Assembly (NCBI RefSeq): GCF_933775445.1
Contig: NC_065872.1
Span: 10,726,001-10,790,000, forward strand
Direction: 5' to 3'
Origin: Argentina anserina
Taxonomy: Eukaryota > Streptophyta > Magnoliopsida > Rosales > Rosaceae
DNA: 64,000 nucleotides
Below the pieces are notes generated by a model. It had not been told where the DNA came from, did not search any database, and saw nothing but the letters and a program-made list of their open reading frames with translations. A program made the position numbers and the translations under genes. Shown piece after piece: positions 12,655 through 22,362 of this stretch; position 1 is the stretch's first letter; each line of letters starts with the position of its first letter.

Positions 12655-13871
12655 TTTATAACAAGCGAACCAATATCTAATCTAAAATAATTATAGCTGC
12701 ACCCAAACTTTGGTTGGGCTGCCTACGTACCATTTACAAAAGATCAAGCTATTCGTAGTTCAACTTTGTAAGGTATAACTCCATTATGATCGAAGAGACA
12801 AGTTAAGAATCATATTCTCGAGTAATTAAATAACCATCACATTTAGTAAAACCACTTAATTAATCCTTACTCCTTAGGTCGAAAACATAATCAATCCAAC
12901 GGGTGGATTTTCACGATTTACAGTCTGAGAATGCGTATTTTCAATTAATCCTAACGATTCTTAACTTCATTGATTCAATCTTACAGTCTACTCATGAATT
13001 CCCTACAACGAGAGGGTTATTTTGAATCATATAACTCGACTGGATTTCGGCGCAATGTGCCGCTGGAACAGTGGCGGCGCCCTCCAATCACCACAAAATT
13101 TCATCAACACAATCTACTCAACATTACTAACAACTTTCTAGTTCACTACTAAGCCCAAATCGGAGTCTAAACACATCAATTGAATACAAATAAAAAATCC
13201 CCAAATCATGAAACCATAGAATTTCAAATCGTCGATTGTCTTACCTGGTGCATGTTCGCTCAATTCCTTTGGATGGTTTGCTGCTGGAGATGAGACATTC
13301 AAAACCCCTCAAGAAACTCGAGCTATGGCAGCCGAAGGAGGGAGTTCTTATCAAAAAAGCGATCGACGATGGCGAAGCTTCTAGGCGACGCTGCTCCAAC
13401 ACGGCGGCAAGAAAGAGTCAGCCACCAACCCAAATCGACCGACATTCGAGATGCTCAAATGGGACTGGTGCGCCGGTCTAAAGTGCCCGAACGACGGTGT
13501 TCCAACGAGAAGAAGGTGGCAGGGTCGGGTCGGACTCGGGAAAGTGGGACTTTTCCCTCGATGAACAGTGCCACCAAAAATTTGAAAATTCAGTTTCTTC
13601 TCTTTTTTTTTCCTGATATTTCACCCCATATTTATACTATTTTCCAAAAATACCCCATACAATTTTTGATTCGTAACTTTTCATATGAACTCCGATTTAG
13701 GCATGCCGCGTGTCTACGAATTCATATCAATGAGCCCTACAACTTCTGTGAATGAAGTTTTCCCGAAAAAACTTACTCATCGAAAAGTGAATATTTAGAG
13801 TCTCTACACTTAATACGAATCCCGATAAAGGTAAAAGTAAAATCGTAAGGGTAAAAGATTGGGGTGTATCA
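12655..13871 (-). repeat. 3' LTR of the LARD-like element (truncated)
   Basis: This aligns with 17144-18323 through phrases such as AACAAGCGAACCAATATC and GGGCTGCCTACGTACC. It lacks the 47 bases corresponding to 17097-17143 at its outer end. It also lacks a short GC-rich piece near 13080 that is present at about 17555. Short frames in 13236-13755 have no recognisable product. Confidence 0.85.
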
Positions 13872-13895
13872 ATTCTCTCCTCCTTATAAAAATTT
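13872..13895 (-). other. Polypurine tract of the LARD-like element
   Basis: The minus strand reads ATAAGGAGGAGAAT directly before the LTR start. This is the plus-strand DNA priming site of LTR elements and confirms that the left repeat is the 3' LTR. Confidence 0.65.
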
Positions 13896-15707
13896 CGCCC
13901 TCGAAATTTACATACCTGATAAAAGGAAAAAGGGGTATGGTTGCCTCCCCTAACCTTTCGTCTCCAAAAAAATTTATGATGACCTCCCAGGCCATACACT
14001 CATCAAAGGGTGGTCCCACCACGCCTCAATCTAATGAAACATACATCTTTTTATGGTCTATTGTTCTATATATATCGGAGAGAGTACCTCTTTATAAAAG
14101 AGTTTGACTCGAGATGTCCACTGATTAAATATTGAATATTTCTAAAAATTGGGTTTACCCCACAGATCACATACCAAGCACCTCAACGACTCCTGCGATA
14201 TCCTATCGTGACTTCTACATACCTAAACTACCCTAATGTACTATAAGTCATTCAATCTCAACTCGAAGGATTTCCAAAGCCACAAGAAATCATTCTCTAA
14301 AAGTGACACCAAAGGTTAAACAAAATCAATCGATCAATTCCTTAAACGATACTCTGTTCCATACTTAAGCAATGCCAACAGGCCACACAGTTCGTTTCTA
14401 TGTTCTCATTACGAGTACCAACTAATTCCTTGTTAACAACACCACTAAAGCTATGAAAAATCTCTAGCTTCGATAAATTAGCAAGAATCTTTCATTATCA
14501 AGTTAATGTTTCTATAATCTGAAATCCCCCAAGTTCTAGGTTAAAATGCGCCAGTTATTAATGGTGGTAGTGACACAACTAATGGCCAACTGAAATATGT
14601 CACAACCAAAATTTCGACCAAATTACCGAATTAAGAATATGAGAGAAGGGTAACGAGTCTTTATTATTAATACACCGAGAATAGTCCCCAACTGTCCAAC
14701 CGAGAAATTTATTCAGATAAGTAAAGGCTCGTCGGAAATATCACACTCTACCTTGAGCTTTTTCAAGGTGACAAGATCGCAGGGAAATTACCATCAACAT
14801 CTCATCTCACGAGGAATCACCAAAAATATAAAATTAACCAAATAATCTAATTCTCAATATCCTTTAGCCCCCAACAAAAAGGACACTAGTCCATGAAGAT
14901 CATGACCTCCAGAGTCAAAACTGAATCAGCAAGTAGTTCCACCACCATACGATCCAATAGCAATGGATCACACAATACAAGTATTGAAATACGTACTGCC
15001 CTTATTATTCCACACAATCGACAAGTTAGAACTCGAAATACCTCTCGAGTCAATACGAAAACATTTCCTCCTAAGAGTTCTCAACTCATAATTCAATTAT
15101 AACTAATCGATGATGTTACATAGATCTATTACTATGAAGCATAACATTCAACCAACAGGACCACTTTCAAAAGGAGATTACCAAAATAACCTAACACTTG
15201 GGGCAAATTGTGCAGGGACCACTATCAAAGGAGGCGTAACGAAATTTCGGCATAATCTACCCTGAAAGTAGCTAACCCTACCTGCACAAAACGACACTTC
15301 TAATAATCACAAAACCACCTCAACACTGGAGCCATCTGCTCCTCCAGTTAAAACGGCCTCCACGACATTTAAAACAAATTCAGGCATCAACAATAATAAA
15401 TCATAACCTATAAAATTCATAAAGATGTCCATTACGCTATGAGACATTAGGACACATAACATCGATCGACCATGGAGCTTTCTGCTCCTCTTAGATCACA
15501 ACCGCCCAACCCACTTTAAGACAACAAGGGTCATTAATTAACGTAAAATATAATTAACGAGAATCTCATTCATGAAGTAATTACTAAAATGCCGAAACTA
15601 ACTTATTAATTTCTGAGATTTCCAATCTCGGATAAATATCCGACGAAATATAGAAAATAAACTAACCCTGCCAATCTCCGAAAAGTAATAATCATACAAT
15701 AGAAATA

Positions 15708-16095
15708 GACTAACCTTGCTAGTCAAATAATAACTCAATTACAGAAACTGGACTAGCCCTGCTAGTCAAAGATATATCTCAAGTCATAAATGCAAACTAG
15801 CCCCGCTAGTCAAAATAATACTATCAGGCCGTATAATGTGGACTAGCCCCGCTAGTCAAAATAATACGGTCAGATCATAAACTATAAACTAGCTCTACTA
15901 GTCAAAATAATACTATTAGATAATTAAGGATCATTATACAACTTAGACTAGCCCCGCTAGTCTACATAAATAATTAAGCATATCTAGAAGCCGACTAGCC
16001 CTGCTAGTCGATACAATATAGCAAATAACAGGAAATGGACTAGCCCCGCTAGTCAAATAGGATAATCAGTAAAAAGGGGACTAGCCTCGATAGCC
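15708..16095 (+). repeat. Nine-copy hairpin array, about 45-bp spacing
   Basis: A 17-base near-palindrome, consensus GACTAGCCCCGCTAGTC (stem GACTAGC/GCTAGTC, loop CCC), starts at 15708, 15751, 15795, 15841, 15887, 15946, 15993, 16038 and 16079. Spacings are 43, 44, 46, 46, 59, 47, 45 and 41 bases. The linkers are AT-rich and partly similar (CAAAATAATAC), so this is a minisatellite whose core folds. The first and last copies are degenerate, and a weaker relative (AACTAGTCCCGTTATTC) is near 16316. It lies inside the non-coding LTR element. Confidence 0.85.
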
Positions 16096-16370
16096 TGAAT
16101 TAAATAAATAAGAAACGCCGTACAATATGCCCCCTGGGAAAAATATATCTACATATGTAAATATCAAGTTCTCAATACCGTCACGTCACGTTTACGAAGA
16201 GGGTATTGAATCATCATATCATTGCTGGCTAAGTAACATCGCCTCCCAGACGGAAAAATGATATAGTATACTTACATAGTCATCTCAAAGTGTATGGTCT
16301 CGACAACAAAGAGTGAACTAGTCCCGTTATTCACAATATAATAAATGAGGATAATTGTAAAAATGGATAG

Positions 16371-16565
16371 CATTCTTATCCGTTGATCATGCCCCATTTT
16401 ATGTTGCTAAAGGAGAGGATACCGGAAAAGATGAAATATTATTTCGTTGATCGTGCCCCTTTTATAGGATTAAAGGAGAGGATACCGAAATAAAATAGAA
16501 AATCATTCTTATCTGTTGATCGTGTCCCCTTTATATAGTTAAAGGAGATGATACCGGATTAAGAA
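16371..16565 (+). repeat. Three-copy tandem repeat, 64-69 bp
   Basis: The phrases GTTGATC, TGCCCC and AAAGGAGAGGATACCG recur in order, with units starting at about 16381, 16445 and 16514. It is a second minisatellite in the same retroelement interior. Confidence 0.8.
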
Positions 16566-16680
16566 TAGATAGAACGAGTACGGTTCTCAACCGTACATAT
16601 AAATCTCAAAATCAAATAAGAGAATTCAAAGAAAGAAATAATATAATTCGACATGTCCCACATGTCGCAATTAAGGAAAT

Positions 16681-16810
16681 AAAACAGTTAATATTATCTC
16701 CCGGAAATCTCATTTCCGAAATATTCCAATTACCAAAGCCAAGGGAAAACAATCATATGTGAAATTCAAATTAAACAGTTAATATTATCTCCTGGAAATC
16801 CCATTTCCTA
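16681..16810 (+). repeat. Two-copy tandem repeat, about 91 bp
   Basis: CAGTTAATATTATCTCC followed by GGAAATC and CATTTCC occurs at 16685 and again at 16776. It continues the run of short duplications in the LARD interior. Confidence 0.75.
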
Positions 16811-17082
16811 ATAAATCTTCAACAAAATTTTACGGGGATCCCATTGTCGGATAAGTATAGACAAAATCAAAAGATATTAACTAAGGCATTAAATAAATCT
16901 CATATTCGTTTCCCATTCCCGATAGCACTCACTCAATTTAATTATTAACTAGCCGCTATGAATAAATAATAAATAAAACTCAATATAACGCCAAAGTTAA
17001 CTAATTACCATAATCGATATTTCACATCTCCAATCACATAATCACTAATTCAAAAGTACGATGGTCCAAGCGTTGAACCTAA

Positions 17083-17094
17083 GCTCTGATACCA
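17083..17094 (-). other. Primer-binding site of the LARD-like element
   Basis: The plus strand GCTCTGATACCA is the exact complement of TGGTATCAGAGC, the plant initiator-Met tRNA primer site. It sits two bases from the inner end of the right LTR, which makes that the 5' LTR of a minus-strand element. Confidence 0.85.
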
Positions 17095-17096
17095 AA

Positions 17097-18323
17097 TGAA
17101 ACGACCTGCCCCAAAATTTACCTATTTACGCGTTAATTTTCAATTTATAACAAGCGAACCAATATCTAATCTAAAATAATTGTGGCTGCTCCCAAATCTT
17201 GATTGGGCTGCCTACGTACCATTTACAAAGGATCAAACTATTCGTAGTTTAACTTATTAAGGTATAGCTTCATTATGATCGAAGAGACAAGTCAAGAATC
17301 ATATTCTCGAGTAATTAAATAACCATCACATTTAGTAAAACCACTTAATTAATCCTTACTCCTTAGGTCGAAAACATAATCAATCCAACGGGTGGATTTT
17401 CACGATTTAAAATCCGAGAATGCGTATTTTCAATTAATCCTAACGATTCTTAACTTCATTGATTCAATCTCATAGTCTACTCATGAATTCCCTACACCGA
17501 GAGAGTTATTTTGAACCCTACAACTCGGCCGGATTTCGGCGCCATGCGCCGCCGGAACAGTGGCGGCGCCGCCTCTGCCAGCGTCCTCCAATCACCACAA
17601 AATATCATTAACACAATCTACTCAACATTACTAACAACTTTCTAGTTCACTAGTAAGCCCAAATCGGAGTCTAAACACATCAATTGAATACAAATAGAAA
17701 AACCCCAAATCATGAAACCCTAGAACTTCAAATCGTCGATTCTCTTACAAGGTGCATGTTGGCTCGATTCCTTTGTAGGGTTTGCTGTTGGAGATGAGAC
17801 CTTCAAAACCCCTCAAGAAACTCGAGCTATGACGGCCGGAGGAGGGAGTTCCGATCAAAAAATTGATCTGCGATGGCAAAGTTTTTAGGCGACGCCGCTC
17901 CTACATGGCGGCAAGATAGGGTCGGCCACCAACCCTTATCGACGGACGGTCGAGCTGCTCTCGAATGGGACCGGTGCGCCGATCTGAAGTGGCCGAACGA
18001 AGGTGTTCCAGCGAGAAGAAGGCGGCGGGGTCGGCTCTGGAAAGTGGGACTCTTCTTTTTTTTTTCTGATTACACCCTATATTTATACTATTTTCTAAAA
18101 ATATCCCATACCATTTTTGATTCGTAACTTTTTCATACGAACTCCGATTAGGCGTGACGCGTGTCTACGAGTTCGTATTGAGGAGCCCTACAACTTATGT
18201 GAATGAAGTTTTCCCTAAAAAATTTACGCATCGAAAAGTTAATATTTAGAGTCTCTACACTTAGTACGACTCCCGATAAAAGTAAAACTAAAATCGTAAG
18301 GGTAAAAGATTCGGGGCGTATTA
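17097..18323 (-). repeat. 5' LTR of the LARD-like element
   Basis: This is the complete LTR of about 1.23 kb, bounded by TGAAACGACC on the plus-strand left and GGGGCGTATTA on the right (CA expected, now TA). It is closely similar to the left LTR but with many substitutions, so the insertion is not recent. The frame at 17873-18127 is not a recognised protein. Confidence 0.85.
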
Positions 18324-18464
18324 TTCAATGTGTTACTCGAAAATTTTCTTATACAAAATACTTTACGTTTTTTTTTAATGTAAACCAAGTTTTCGGTTTA
18401 TGTTTTATCGACTCGCGACAGTGTGACTTGCTTAAGCTGGTGAGGTGCAGTTTGAGGCGTTACA
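18324..18464 (+). mobile_element. Family A LTR 3' end, right of nested element
   Basis: This matches about 2722-2858, including CAAGTTTTCGGT, ACTCGCGACAGTGTGAC and CTTAAGCTGGTGA, and ends GAGGCGTTACA like the other family members. It is the other side of the LTR that the LARD-like element interrupted. No primer-binding site follows, which fits a solo LTR relic. Confidence 0.75.
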
Positions 18465-18997
18465 AATAGCCCAATCTATAAAGCCATAGAGGAGACTAGG
18501 AAAGGACTTTGAAGTATGAACTCTTAAGTGAGATTGTGAAAAAGTTCTAGAAAGAAAAATCAGAATATGTGCTTTAATTTCACATTAAGAAGTAAGAAAA
18601 CAGACCGAGAAAAATGGAGGGTGCGCATGTTGCGTTCCATTCAAGTTCTAGTTTTCTCATTTCTTGTATGGGCTATTGGGCTAGATATATACTTAAAGAT
18701 TTTAAGCCCGAAAATTCCTCTGGGTTGCAGCCTAGGTCGCCTTTTAAGTAGGTCCACCTCAGTTTTACAAAAGATTTTTGTTTCAATTCATATTTTACAC
18801 ATATGATATTCATTGATCGATTGATCTTTTAAAAGGTTAAAAAGTCACATTTCTAAAATTATAAAAATAAGAGAAAGTACAGACATGTGTGCTTATGCTA
18901 GTATGGACACAAGTGTTCTTCATCTAGCACAATACATTGGTGGTAAATCAAAGAACAATCTTAAGTGAGGGAAATCAAATCAAAATGCATATAGGGT
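18465..18997. other. Intergenic, nothing recognised
   Basis: AT-rich sequence between retroelement debris and the first UGT pseudogene. A short frame at 18567-18806 has no recognisable domain. Confidence 0.4.
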
Positions 18998-19704
18998 TTA
19001 ACCCATGCAACAACGACGTCCCTTCAAAAAGAACGACATCCTTTGTGGGTTGTGAGGTACTCCAAAAAGTTGTCTACGTACACATTTTGCCTCGGCCGGT
19101 CTTCCAACAACCGCTGCAACTCCTTGGCTTTTTCCCTGTAAACCCTCCCCTCCTCCTCTATCACCATCCATAACGACTTCGCCACCACCTCACTCGTAAA
19201 CGAGCTGTCTCTATGTTCCTTGGCAACTCATACTCAACCATTTTCTCCCCAAAAAGTCTCGCATTCAGTCTTTGATCGTTTGACATGGGCAACAACACAA
19301 GAGGCCTTCCAAAAGTTAAAGCCTCCACCACCGAGCTCAAACTAGCATGATTCAGGAACATACCGAACAAGTCGTGCGCTAGTATCTTCAGCTGTGGGAC
19401 CCAACTCCTGCACACGACACCCCGCCCTTCATTTCTCTCTTCAAAACCCTCTAGAAACATTATCGCTTCCTCACCGTGTTTGGTTCACAACACCCAAAAG
19501 AAGGAAAAACTGTACTTCTCCAAACCTAGGGCTATTTTGTCGCTTTCTATTGACCCGGCGTCGCCTCCGTTCCGAATGCCACATACACCACTGTGTTTTT
19601 CTTCTGTTTGTCTAACCAGTCCCTTATTAACCACCATACATCATTCTCCTCGTCGTTAGGCGTTGCCGAAAGTAGACCAACATGTACCACATGTTTTCAT
19701 GAAT

Positions 19705-19883
19705 GGTTGGAGTGGAGATATCTCACATTAAGAAGTGACAAATAAAATAAAGCTTATAAGTGGGTGTATAATACTTCATTGTACATATGTCTTTTGTGAT
19801 TAAAATCTAACACTCGTGAAGTGGCTAAGTTAAGATAATATCGGTACAGTTGGTCCACGAGCCACGCTTGTCGTTGTTTAACA
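19705..19883 (+). repeat. TRIM 5' LTR
   Basis: Shares AAGAAGTGACAAATAAA, GCTTATAAGTGGGTGTATAA and TTTTGTGATTAAAA with the partner at 20117-20296. Its first base is G where T is expected. Small indels and many substitutions show age. Confidence 0.85.
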
Positions 19884-19895
19884 TGATATCAGAGC
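19884..19895 (+). other. TRIM primer-binding site
   Basis: TGATATCAGAGC, 11 of 12 bases of the initiator-Met tRNA primer site, abuts the LTR end with no spacer. Confidence 0.8.
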
Positions 19896-20116
19896 GGGTC
19901 TCTCTCCAGTCGTGCCTGCAATTTGTTGTGGACCTGAGTTGGGTGTCACTTTGTCATGAGCCCAAGTTGGGTTCCATTATTATGTCATTAAAGAATTTCT
20001 GATTGGCTTGTCACCAATTGTCGCTCTTTACTTGAACTTAGTTTATTTCGTCCCAATGTGTGAAATGTTAATCTGGCACATGCAGACCTAAAAATTAGGT
20101 TGCGCATGAGGGGACG

Positions 20117-20296
20117 TGTTGGAGATAATGGATCTCACATTTAAGAAGTGACAAATAAAAAAAAGCTTATAAGTGGGTGTATAATACCAAATTGTACCGA
20201 TATCTTTTGTGATTAAAACTCAACACATGTGAGGTGACTAAGTTGTGACAGTATCAGTGCAGTTGGTCGACGGACCACACTTGTCGTTATTTAACA
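20117..20296 (+). repeat. TRIM 3' LTR
   Basis: 180 bases beginning TGTTGGAGATAATGG and ending TATTTAACA, preceded by a purine tract. It is the direct-repeat partner of 19705-19883. Confidence 0.85.
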
Positions 20297-20677
20297 TAGA
20301 CAACTCCTAGAAGGTTCAACCATTGCGGCTCGAACTCCTCACAGCAATGACGTCACAACCTCGCTCTATCTCCATAAACCGATAAATGTCTGAGACGTTC
20401 ATTTCATCTCCGATTATTCTATTAAAGATTTGAAACACCTCGTACAGCTGAAACACCACGACAGTTGGGAAAGGGACCCATTTGGGAGGGACAAGGAAAT
20501 CCTTCGGTGACTTGTGATTGTCACCAGGTACTTTAGGTGAGGTGGATCCGAGGAATACGACACAGGAAATGAGAAAAATACTGAAAAAGGTAGTAGGGAT
20601 TCTGAGAGTTGGGGTTCTTTCAGATAGCCAGTAAGGCGCAAAATCACAGAGAAGCCAATCTGGGTAATCGATTGCTT

Positions 20678-21102
20678 GAGAGTAATTAAATTTTTCATTT
20701 AGAGAAAAAATTAAAAGCTTTCCACGAACTTTCACGGGTATATTTTCACAATCTGGTGTCAATTATAATTATTAGTGAACTAAAGTTTTGTTTTGTGTTC
20801 GATATTTGTGTTTTTCTGGACATGTATTATGTTGGTTTATGTTTTAAAATAAATTATCATGCATAAACTATGATTAAGTAAAATTAATTATCATATAATT
20901 TATTTATTAAAAAAATTAATTCTTTCTCTGGTTAACTAGCATAAACCAACATAATTTGTGCCCAAAAAATACAAATATTGAACACAAAATTAAAATCTAA
21001 TTTACTGATGATTATGATTTGTACCAGATTGTGAAATTATACACGTGAAGACTTGTGAAAAGTTTTTAATTTTTTCTCTAAATAAAAAATTTAATTACTC
21101 TC
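20678..21102. mobile_element. Fold-back MITE with long inverted arms
   Basis: The left arm starts GAGAGTAATTAAATTTTTC. The right arm ends with its near-perfect complement at 21102. Similarity continues inward for about 165 bases per arm, including the CAATCTGGT, GTGTTCGATATTTGT and ATTATGTTGGTTTATG segments, leaving a short AT-rich loop. There is no coding capacity. The first bases overlap UGT homology, and no clear target duplication was found, so the outer ends are uncertain by a few bases and the superfamily is unknown. Confidence 0.8.
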
Positions 21103-21718
21103 TTTCCGAGTGATATCACCCCCTTTTGGGGGTCAGCAAAACTAAATCCTTATTGCTAGGCATGGCTACTGGTAAGCTGCTTTATAATCTTTCTGGATCT
21201 TTATATTTTATGATATGATTAATTAAATATAACAAAAATCTGGCGGCAAATATTTCTAGATCTTTATATTTTATGATCTGACTCAATGATTTTGTCGGTT
21301 ATTTTTTCGATCGTCCAGGGGGCACGCAATATACACATATGCAGTGTAAAATAATGTGATCAAATCGTGAACCCTGATTCCGTCAAAAAGAGACGAAGCT
21401 CGTGAAGTTTGGAAGTTCAAGTGATGGTTGAATTACCAGAGGGAAGAAAAAGCTAATGCACGGTGCCACGTATACAAGTATACAGCCATCAAATTAGATA
21501 ATTTAATTTAGAACGTTGATTAGCAGTTGTTTTAATTTGATCAAATAACATACTAGTATACTAAACTCAATTAAAATTCATCAGTATACGTGAGAGTAAT
21601 TTATAATTATCTTTCATATTATATGAGTACTGGCATTCCAAATTCCCAATATACTATATATCCTATTGCAAAGTTCAGACTATATAATTATCTTTCAAAC
21701 ATCTCTCCACGACGTCTG
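21103..21718. other. Intergenic, with a possible TATA box
   Basis: A short palindrome (CACCCCCTTTTGGGGGT) lies near 21117. AT-rich sequence follows, including ACTATATAATTAT near 21680, which could be the TATA box of the small ORF downstream. No gene is seen. Confidence 0.35.
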
Positions 21719-22048
21719 ATGGTCATGGCAAGAGTTTCAAGAATTAAGACAATTGCAGAAAGTAACATGGCTGGCTCGATCTGTTCTACTAATGGAGCTC
21801 ACAAGATTTTGGTTCTTAATTCTGAGCCACTAATTGCGCATGGGGTGTACTTCCGTGTGGACAGCGAAGAAATATGCATTGAGGAGTTTCAATGTTTCTT
21901 GAGCAATAAGGTTCAAATTGCATCTCACAAATATATTGTGGGAAGCATTGAGTTGGCAATCCGAGACCATGCATGTTCAGTTAGATTAGAAAACGTTGTT
22001 AGGTTCATGCGGGCATTGCAACCCATATTACATATTCATCCAAGCTGA
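21719..22048 (+). CDS. Small hypothetical protein, 109 aa, unrecognised
   Basis: An uninterrupted frame of 109 codons starts at the ATG at 21719, about 35-40 bases downstream of a TATA-like ACTATATAATTAT. An earlier ATG at 21590 would give 152 residues, but its extra N-terminal part is AT-rich and biased to Tyr, Asn and Ile, so it is probably untranslated leader. The protein has no membrane segment or motif that I recognise. It is mixed alpha/beta-like, with evenly spread charged residues (FRVDSEEICIEEF, SIELAIRDHAC) and normal-looking codon use. It may be a real short gene, an exon, or a chance frame between UGT copies. Confidence 0.35.
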   Translation: MVMARVSRIKTIAESNMAGSICSTNGAHKILVLNSEPLIAHGVYFRVDSEEICIEEFQCFLSNKVQIASHKYIVGSIELAIRDHACSVRLENVVRFMRALQPILHIHPS

Positions 22049-22362
22049 AGCCTTAGATAGCCTTCGCACTGTCTGCATACACCGCTAAATAATATATATC
22101 AAGAAGTATATATACAAAAATATGGCATACATTCCAAGATTGACCAGAAAGCCCCACGCATGCATGAACTTAATGATGAGTATTTTTCACAATCATCTGC
22201 TAAATTATTCAACCCAGACAAATTAAACAAAAGAAAAGAAGCAGCTTACACAACAATAGTGGAATAGGTTCAGTACGTTAAATCCCGAAGGAAACACAAA
22301 AATACCATCAGCCAGTAATAGAGCGATGATCAACAAAGTAATAATCCTTGCTTGGGTTTGAA
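22049..22362. other. Intergenic, 3' side of UGT pseudogene 2
   Basis: AT-rich and likely to contain the old 3' untranslated region of the minus-strand UGT pseudogene (CTTGCTTGGGTTTGAATCATGCATTAACG near 22348 resembles the intact gene's 3' flank). Nothing else is seen. Confidence 0.4.

Larger units (their letters stand above)
12655..18323 (-). mobile_element. Non-coding LTR retrotransposon (LARD-like), minus strand
   Basis: Two related LTRs (12655-13871 and 17097-18323) flank 3.2 kb with no gag or pol. The orientation comes from the primer-binding site at 17083-17094 and from a polypurine tract just inside the left LTR. Read on the minus strand, the LTR starts TGATACGCCCC-like and ends GGTCGTTTCA. 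The sequence before the 3' LTR (TTTCGAGGGCGAAATTT, then AAGGAGGAGAAT) is the style seen at the end of Ty3/gypsy elements. The internal region holds tandem repeats and a hairpin array instead of genes, so copying would need proteins from a relative. It is nested in a family A LTR relic. Confidence 0.8.
19705..20296 (+). mobile_element. TRIM retroelement (complete, about 592 bp)
   Basis: This is a terminal-repeat retrotransposon in miniature. Two LTRs of about 180 bases (19705-19883 and 20117-20296) flank about 230 bases without coding capacity. A primer-binding site directly follows the left LTR and a purine tract (GAGGGGAC, 20108-20115) directly precedes the right one. The right LTR is bounded by TGTTGG and TTTAACA. 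It lies inside UGT pseudogene 1. The flanks TGAAT (19700-19704) and TAGAC (20297-20301) both align with TGGAT in the intact paralogue, which fits a decayed 5-base target duplication. Confidence 0.85.
18998..20682 (-). pseudogene. UGT91-type glycosyltransferase pseudogene 1, split by a TRIM
   Basis: This is a broken copy of the family-1 UDP-sugar glycosyltransferase at 39338-40762. The middle part (about 20662-20297) reads DWLLCDFAPYW and VPPKWVPFP. The C-terminal part (about 19700-18998) keeps the donor-sugar (PSPG) box from WVPQLKILAHD to SNDQ, but reads NHASLSS where the intact gene has SHAGWSS, so key Gly and Trp residues are lost. A TRIM retroelement (19705-20296) sits in the middle and several frameshifts follow. 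The first 110 or so residues are missing. Homology ends near 20682, at the arm of a fold-back element, after a deletion of about 20 bases. It cannot make enzyme. Confidence 0.9.

Noticed and set aside
15708..16095. The evenly spaced palindromes look like a CRISPR array
   Set aside because: The linkers are similar to each other and AT-rich, the copies drift, no cas genes exist, and the array lies inside a plant LTR element.
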